Assembly: GCA_012798235.1 (NCBI GenBank)
Contig: JAAZNP010000037.1
Location: 1-9,758, forward strand
Length of the DNA stretch: 9,758 bases
Reading direction: 5' to 3'
Origin: Parcubacteria group bacterium
GTDB taxonomy: Bacteria > Patescibacteriota > Minisyncoccia > UBA6257
Positions 6,482-9,758 of the stretch are shown in pieces. The notes under the pieces are model-generated. The model was not told where the DNA came from and made no database searches. It saw only the letters and a list, made by a program, of their open reading frames with translations. Each line of letters starts with the position of its first letter. The first letter of the stretch is position 1. The position numbers and the translations under genes are program-made.

Positions 6482-8008
6482 ATGGCTATATTTTATATCA
6501 TGTTTTCTGGTATTGGCCTTGGTTTGGGTATTCTTTTAGGTTATATTATTCGTCAAAAATTAGCCCAAACCCAAGCCAATTCTATTGAAACTAAATTAAA
6601 AGAAAGAATAGAAAAAGTTAAGGAAGAAGCGAGAAATATTATTTTGGAAGCAAAAGATAAAGCAGACAAGGTTTTAGAAGAGGCTAAAGCCGAAGAACGC
6701 AATCGTAAAACGCAATTGGATAAATTAGAAAGTAGATTATTAGAAAGAGAGGAATTATTAGATAAAAGGCAATTAGAATTAGACGAAAAAGAGAAAGAAA
6801 GCAAAAGAATTTACGAGAAAATCCAACAAGTGAAAGCAGAATTAGAAAAATTACAAGCTAGCGAATTAGAGACTTTAGAAAAAATCGCTAAAATGAGCAT
6901 CACTGATGCTAAAGAAGAATTATTCAAGAGGGTAGAAAATAATTATCGCGAAGAATTAATCGCAGCCATTAAGAAATTAGAAGGAGAGAGGAAAGAAGAA
7001 ATTGAAAAGAAAGCTAAAGAAATAATGGTGGATGCCATTGAGCGTTATGCTCATGCTAATGTCGGTGAAGTGACTACTACTTCTGTTGATTTACCCTCAG
7101 AAGATATCAAGGGCAAAATTATTGGTCGTGAAGGAAGAAATATTCGTCATTTTGAAAAATTAACCGGCGTAGAAGTGATTTTAGATGATACTCCTAATAA
7201 TGTAATTCTTTCTTCCTTTAATCCGGTTAGAAGAGAAGTGGCGCGTCTGGCTTTAGAGAAATTAATGAAAGATGGTCGGATTCAGCCAGCTAAAATCGAA
7301 GAAAAAGTAGCTGAAGCTCAAGCAGAAGTGAGAGAAATTATTAAAAAGCAGGGCGAAGAAGCAGCTTATGAAACTGGAGTTTTGGATTTACCGCCAGAAT
7401 TAGTACATCTTTTGGGTCGTTTATATTTTCGTACCAGTTATGGTCAAAATGCTTTAACTCATTCTATTGAAGTTTGTTTATTAGCCGGAGCTTTAGCCGA
7501 AGAATTGGGGGCTGATGTTGAAGTAGCTAAAAAGGCAGGTTTGCTTCATGATATTGGTAAAGCAGTTGACCAAGAAATTGAGGGAACTCATTTGGAATTA
7601 GGACGCAAGATCCTGATTAAATACAAAATGCCTGAGGAAATTATTAAAGCCATGCAATCGCATCATGGCAATTACCCTGTAGAAACTATAGAAGCAGCTA
7701 TTATTAATGCTAGCGATGCTATTTCTGCTTCACGACCCGGTGCTCGTAAAGAAAATCTTGAAGCTTATTTAAAACGATTGGCTAGTTTAGAGGAATTAGC
7801 TACTTCTTTTGAGGGTGTTGAAAAAGCTTATGCTGTTTCCGCTGGTCGTGAAATTCGAGTGTTTGTTTTCCCTGATAAAATTGATGATATGGCTGCAATA
7901 AAGTTAGCCCATGATTTAGCTGAGCAAATTGAAGAAAAACTGCAATATCCTGGTGAAATTAAGGTAACTGTAGTGCGGGAGACCCGGGCTATTGAAATTG
8001 CTCGCTAA
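6482..8008 (+). CDS. rny: Ribonuclease Y
   Basis: 508 aa from ATG 6482, the usual RNase Y length; a membrane-tethered endoribonuclease that starts mRNA decay. Order of parts: N-terminal transmembrane helix (about 2-22, FYIMFSGIGLGLGILLGYII), a long charged coiled coil (about 28-180), KH domain with GKIIGREGRNIR at 211-222, and HD domain with HSIEV (327-331), catalytic LLHDIGK (His356-Asp357), SHHG (393-396) and NASDAISASRPGARKE (410-425). The frame is open upstream to a TTG at 6437, but that codon lies within the predicted leader fold and would add 15 residues before the membrane helix, so the ATG is preferred; ATG 6500 is a less likely alternative. The gene has a consensus promoter and a long leader. 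RNase J, its usual partner in RNA decay, is encoded about 4.5 kb away. Confidence 0.97.
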   Translation: MAIFYIMFSGIGLGLGILLGYIIRQKLAQTQANSIETKLKERIEKVKEEARNIILEAKDKADKVLEEAKAEERNRKTQLDKLESRLLEREELLDKRQLELDEKEKESKRIYEKIQQVKAELEKLQASELETLEKIAKMSITDAKEELFKRVENNYREELIAAIKKLEGERKEEIEKKAKEIMVDAIERYAHANVGEVTTTSVDLPSEDIKGKIIGREGRNIRHFEKLTGVEVILDDTPNNVILSSFNPVRREVARLALEKLMKDGRIQPAKIEEKVAEAQAEVREIIKKQGEEAAYETGVLDLPPELVHLLGRLYFRTSYGQNALTHSIEVCLLAGALAEELGADVEVAKKAGLLHDIGKAVDQEIEGTHLELGRKILIKYKMPEEIIKAMQSHHGNYPVETIEAAIINASDAISASRPGARKENLEAYLKRLASLEELATSFEGVEKAYAVSAGREIRVFVFPDKIDDMAAIKLAHDLAEQIEEKLQYPGEIKVTVVRETRAIEIAR

Positions 8009-8009
8009 C

Positions 8010-8038
8010 TTGCTTTACTTGATTAATACTGGTATAAT
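8010..8038 (+). promoter_or_regulatory. Predicted promoter of the HU gene
   Basis: TTGCTT (8010-8015) and consensus TATAAT (8033-8038) are spaced 17 bp apart, with an extended -10 TGG (8030-8032). It begins immediately after the RNase Y stop codon. Transcription should start near 8045, giving a leader of about 66 nt. The weak -35 combined with the extended -10 is a recognised pattern. Confidence 0.65.
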
Positions 8039-8044
8039 TAAAAA

Positions 8045-8090
8045 GGCTCTAATATACTAAAGGTATAAAAGGTCGAAACCTTTCAAAGCC
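8045..8090 (+). promoter_or_regulatory. Small folded 5' leader of the HU mRNA
   Basis: Two adjacent hairpins, TATAC-TAAAG-GTATA (8053-8067) and AAAGGT-CGAA-ACCTTT (8068-8083), are enclosed by GGCT/AGCC (8045-8048 with 8087-8090), forming a three-way-junction-like fold that begins at the predicted transcript start. The remaining 20 nt to the ATG are A/T-rich and lack a Shine-Dalgarno. It may stabilise the 5' end or allow autoregulation. The stems are short, so this is tentative. Confidence 0.35.
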
Positions 8091-8110
8091 AATTTTAAAA
8101 CAAAATAATT

Positions 8111-8383
8111 ATGACTAAAGAAGGATTAATCGAAGTTATCGTCAGCAAAATCAATTGTTCTAAAAAAGATGCTGGCGAGGCCTTAGAAGCTATTATTGAC
8201 GCCATTACTAAATCCCTAGCTAAAGGTGAAGATGTCACCATTACTGGTTTTGGCACCTTTTCTGCTAAGAAAAGAGCTGCTCGCCAAGGAGTTAATCCCA
8301 AAACTGGGGAGAAAATTAGTATTCCAGCAATGACTGTTCCTAAATTTAAAGCTGGTAAGGGATTGAAAGAAGCAGTAAGATAA
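8111..8383 (+). CDS. hup: HU family DNA-binding protein
   Basis: 90 aa, the typical HU length; a histone-like homodimer that bends and compacts DNA in the nucleoid. The sequence has the family layout: an N-terminal helical part (MTKEGLIEVIVSKINCSKKDAGEAL, quoted in pieces: MTKEGLIEVI, SKKDAGEALEA), the GFGTFS turn at 46-51, the arm region with ARQGVNPKTGEKI (57-69) containing the arm-tip proline (62), and the C-terminal VPKFKAGKGLKEAV. A cysteine at position 16 is unusual but not diagnostic. It has its own promoter and is followed by a strong terminator, so it is monocistronic. No Shine-Dalgarno is seen before the ATG. Confidence 0.97.
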   Translation: MTKEGLIEVIVSKINCSKKDAGEALEAIIDAITKSLAKGEDVTITGFGTFSAKKRAARQGVNPKTGEKISIPAMTVPKFKAGKGLKEAVR

Positions 8384-8400
8384 AAGAAGTTATTTATAAA

Positions 8401-8434
8401 TTAAAAAAGTCGCTTTTAGAAGCGACTTTTTTAA
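8401..8434. terminator. Bidirectional intrinsic terminator between HU and S1
   Basis: TTAAAAAAGTCGCTT (8401-8415) and its exact reverse complement AAGCGACTTTTTTAA (8420-8434) surround a TTAG loop: a perfect 15-bp inverted repeat. The GC-rich top is followed by a run of T on either strand, so it can stop transcription from both HU (+) and S1 (-), whose stop codons lie 17 bp to the left and 13 bp to the right. Confidence 0.92.
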
Positions 8435-8447
8435 TGAGACAATTTGA

Positions 8448-9293
8448 TTAAGATTTTTTAATTGGCTCTTCTTTAGGATTAGATTCTAATGCTTTCAAAG
8501 ATAAAGAAATCTTACCATCGTCAATAGAAATAATTTTAGCTTTTTTTACATCGCCTTCTTTCAGTTCTTTATTAATATCAAGATTAGGTTTATTACTTAT
8601 TTCGGAAATATGAATCAAACCATCGAGAGGAGTATCATCAACTTTTACAAAAGCGCCAAAACTAACAATTTTAGTAATTTTTATTTTAACAATGTCATTG
8701 ACTTTATAATTTTTAGCAATTTCTTTTAATTGGTCTAATTCTACTAATTTTTCCGAAAAAATTAATTTATTAGTATTCGCATCAGCATCGTAAATTTTAA
8801 CTAGTATTTCTTTACCAACAAATTCTTTAAGTTTTTCTAAGATTTTTGTCTTAGAACCGCCTTCGACTTTAGGATAATGTTCGCTTGATAATTGCGAAAC
8901 AGGTAAGAATCCTTGAATATTATCAATTTTACCCATTAAGCCACCAGCATTAACTTCTGTAATCAACAAAGGTAAAGTGATATTTTCTTCTTTTAATTCC
9001 TTAATTTTATCCCAAGTTTTTTCTTGTACCAAATCCTTTAAAGCTAACTCAATAAAACCTTCTTCATTATTCCAATCTAATACTTTAACCGTTACTTTAT
9101 CTGAAACATTAAGGTTTTTAATATAATCCTTGGCTTCTAAATAATAAGGACCCCGGACAATACCAGTACCATAAGGAGAAAGATCAATAAAAAGAGTTTT
9201 TGATTTTTTCTCTAAAATAATTCCTGTAAGGGAACTATTTACTTCCGGAAGATTAACAACTTGAATTTTCTTTTTTAATTCTTCAGTTTGCAT
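8448..9293 (-). CDS. rpsA: Ribosomal protein S1, short form with three S1 domains
   Basis: 281 aa with three OB-fold S1 repeats: about 18-88 (ending VLDWNNEEGFIELALKD), about 104-183 (GKIDNIQGFLPVSQLS) and about 197-268. The third is the most canonical, with GAFVKVDDTPLDGLIHISEIS and a DGKISLSLKAL end. S1 binds mRNA on the 30S subunit and helps initiate translation, especially on messages without a Shine-Dalgarno, which fits the AT-rich leaders in this window. Proteobacterial S1 has six domains; this is a reduced form, and the first two repeats are divergent. A different S1-domain RNA-binding protein cannot be excluded. It converges on HU across a shared terminator; tRNA-Phe lies upstream on the same strand. 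No clear promoter is seen directly before its ATG. Confidence 0.8.
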   Translation of the reverse strand: MQTEELKKKIQVVNLPEVNSSLTGIILEKKSKTLFIDLSPYGTGIVRGPYYLEAKDYIKNLNVSDKVTVKVLDWNNEEGFIELALKDLVQEKTWDKIKELKEENITLPLLITEVNAGGLMGKIDNIQGFLPVSQLSSEHYPKVEGGSKTKILEKLKEFVGKEILVKIYDADANTNKLIFSEKLVELDQLKEIAKNYKVNDIVKIKITKIVSFGAFVKVDDTPLDGLIHISEISNKPNLDINKELKEGDVKKAKIISIDDGKISLSLKALESNPKEEPIKKS

Positions 9294-9347
9294 ATAAAAT
9301 TTAATTATTTATTACGTGAACCCTTATCTCTTGAGCGACATTATGGA

Positions 9348-9462
9348 GCCAAAGGAACAAATATACGAAGCGAGCGAGAGGAAAGCCGGAACTGAGTCCG
9401 CCGACTGGCGGACGACATTCCGGAAGGTTTCCCGAAGCGAGCGAGTATTATTTGTCTTTGGC
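9348..9462. repeat. Nested inverted-repeat element between tRNA-Phe and S1
   Basis: From outside in: GCCAAAG-GA-ACAAATA (9348-9363) against TATTTGTCTTTGGC (9449-9462), 14 bp with a 2-nt bulge; GGAAA/TTTCC (9380-9384, 9428-9432); CCGGAA/TTCCGG (9386-9391, 9418-9423); and a perfect GTCCGCC-GACT-GGCGGAC hairpin (9396-9413). CGAAGCGAGCGAG also occurs twice as a 13-bp direct repeat (9366-9378, 9433-9445). Weaker complementarity continues outward (ACCCTTATCTCTTGAGC near 9319 against GCGAAAGAGAGAAGGGT near 9475-9491), so the whole of about 9315-9499 is one imperfect palindrome, ending at the CCA of the tRNA. The GC content of the core is well above its surroundings. No gene is supported here; it looks like a decayed MITE-type element or a large folded RNA spacer. 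Confidence 0.6.
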
Positions 9463-9499
9463 GGAATATCAGGAGCGAAAGAGAGAAGGGTGAGCGGAA

Positions 9500-9542
9500 T
9501 GGTGCCGAGGCGGTGAATCGAACACCGGACGCCTTGCTCTTC
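9500..9542 (-). tRNA. tRNA 3' exon, most likely tRNA-Phe(GAA), split by a group I intron
   Basis: Minus strand: anticodon-loop end GAAGA (9542-9538), anticodon-stem 3' strand GCAAG (9537-9533), five-nt variable loop GCGTC, T arm CGGTG-TTCGATT-CACCG (9527-9511), acceptor CCTCGGC (9510-9504), discriminator A and encoded CCA (9502-9500). The short variable loop rules out Leu and Ser. Counting back from the stem places GAA at 34-36, hence Phe, with the splice site between U33 and G34. The acceptor matches the GCCGAGG/CCUCGGC stem I recall for Thermus tRNA-Phe. The 5' exon lies beyond the right edge, so the identity is inferred. Position 37 is G rather than the usual bacterial A. Confidence 0.8.
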
Positions 9543-9758
9543 CATATATTCTCTAAATCACTTTAGAGGTTGGACTATATCATCACCCTGCAAAGCAGGG
9601 GCTGGGCGCTTCGTTCTGACATAATTATCAGAATTACTCCATATTAGGATAGTCTCTACGCCTTCCCCGACGTGGCATCGGGGCTTGGCTCGGAATTACC
9701 TTGTGATTATGCAAGGCTTTTCCGATTTCACCCAGTTTGCAACTTTTATTACTAAAAG
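9543..9758 (-). ncRNA. Group I self-splicing intron in the tRNA (3' part, cut by the window edge)
   Basis: The core helices can be traced on the minus strand (plus-strand coordinates): P2 9758-9753/9748-9743 with a GTAA loop; P3 9735-9729/9608-9602 (CTGGGTG/CGCCCAG, one wobble); P4 9725-9720/9695-9690 (TCGGAA/TTCCGA); P5 9716-9712/9703-9699; P6 extension 9683-9678/9670-9665 (CCCCGA/TCGGGG); P7 9654-9649/9578-9573 (GACTAT/ATAGTC); P8 9600-9595/9591-9586; P9 9568-9562/9557-9551 with a GTGA loop. The AGACTA and GATATAGTCC boxes are the classic group I core. An extra hairpin (TTCTGA/TCAGAA, 9633-9614) sits between P7 and P3', as P7.1/P7.2 does in subgroup IA. The intron ends with G at 9543. No homing endonuclease frame is seen in this part; P1 and the 5' splice site are outside the window. 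Confidence 0.9.

Noticed and set aside
6553..6804. Minus-strand frame inside rny, and similar antisense frames at 2326-2511, 3753-4004 and 8095-8301
   Set aside because: They are complementary shadows of well-supported genes, several low in complexity.
9316..9545. Overlapping open frames on both strands between S1 and the tRNA
   Set aside because: They cover the inverted-repeat element and tRNA 3' exon; the open frames come from the GC-rich repeats and match no protein pattern.

Overview
The window is AT-rich bacterial DNA with short intergenic gaps and the standard genetic code (TGA and TAA both act as true stops at family-typical lengths). It carries a compact housekeeping set: RNase J, RNase Y, SecG, GpmI, HU and a short three-domain S1. 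It also has a CGCCAAAGCTTTGGCG-type palindrome that I recall as common in Patescibacteria, and a tRNA interrupted by a group I intron. Together these suggest a Candidate Phyla Radiation (Patescibacteria, Parcubacteria-like) genome. The lineage call is inference; no rRNA marker is present.

Layout. 2-268 (+) is the end of a TatD-family nuclease, converging on RNase J (280-2019, -). Reading the minus strand from right to left there is a likely transcription unit: a four-helix YvlD/holin-4-like membrane protein (4131-4496), SecG (3902-4123), an orphan membrane-anchored peptide-binding protein (2225-3880), tRNA-Leu(CAG) (2135-2219), then RNase J. A 98-bp element with 19-bp perfect terminal inverted repeats and a 5-bp GTGCC direct repeat sits exactly at the 3' end of tRNA-Leu, between it and RNase J. 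GpmI (4608-6185, -) and RNase Y (6482-8008, +) diverge from an intergenic region where two promoters share one -35 box. The RNase Y transcript starts with a leader of about 220 nt containing a long-range stem. HU (8111-8383, +) follows with its own promoter and a small folded leader, and ends at a perfect 15-bp bidirectional terminator facing ribosomal protein S1 (8448-9293, -). Upstream of S1 lies a nested inverted-repeat region that reaches the CCA end of a tRNA, most likely tRNA-Phe(GAA). Its anticodon loop is split by a group I intron that runs off the right edge.

Theme. Both main Gram-positive-type mRNA decay nucleases (J and Y) are here, with S1, HU and SecG, so this is core information processing rather than an accessory island. 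The unusual content is non-coding: two inverted-repeat elements lying immediately 3' of two tRNA genes, a palindromic repeat absorbed in frame into RNase J, the intron-split tRNA, and two structured mRNA leaders. Most coding starts lack a Shine-Dalgarno sequence.
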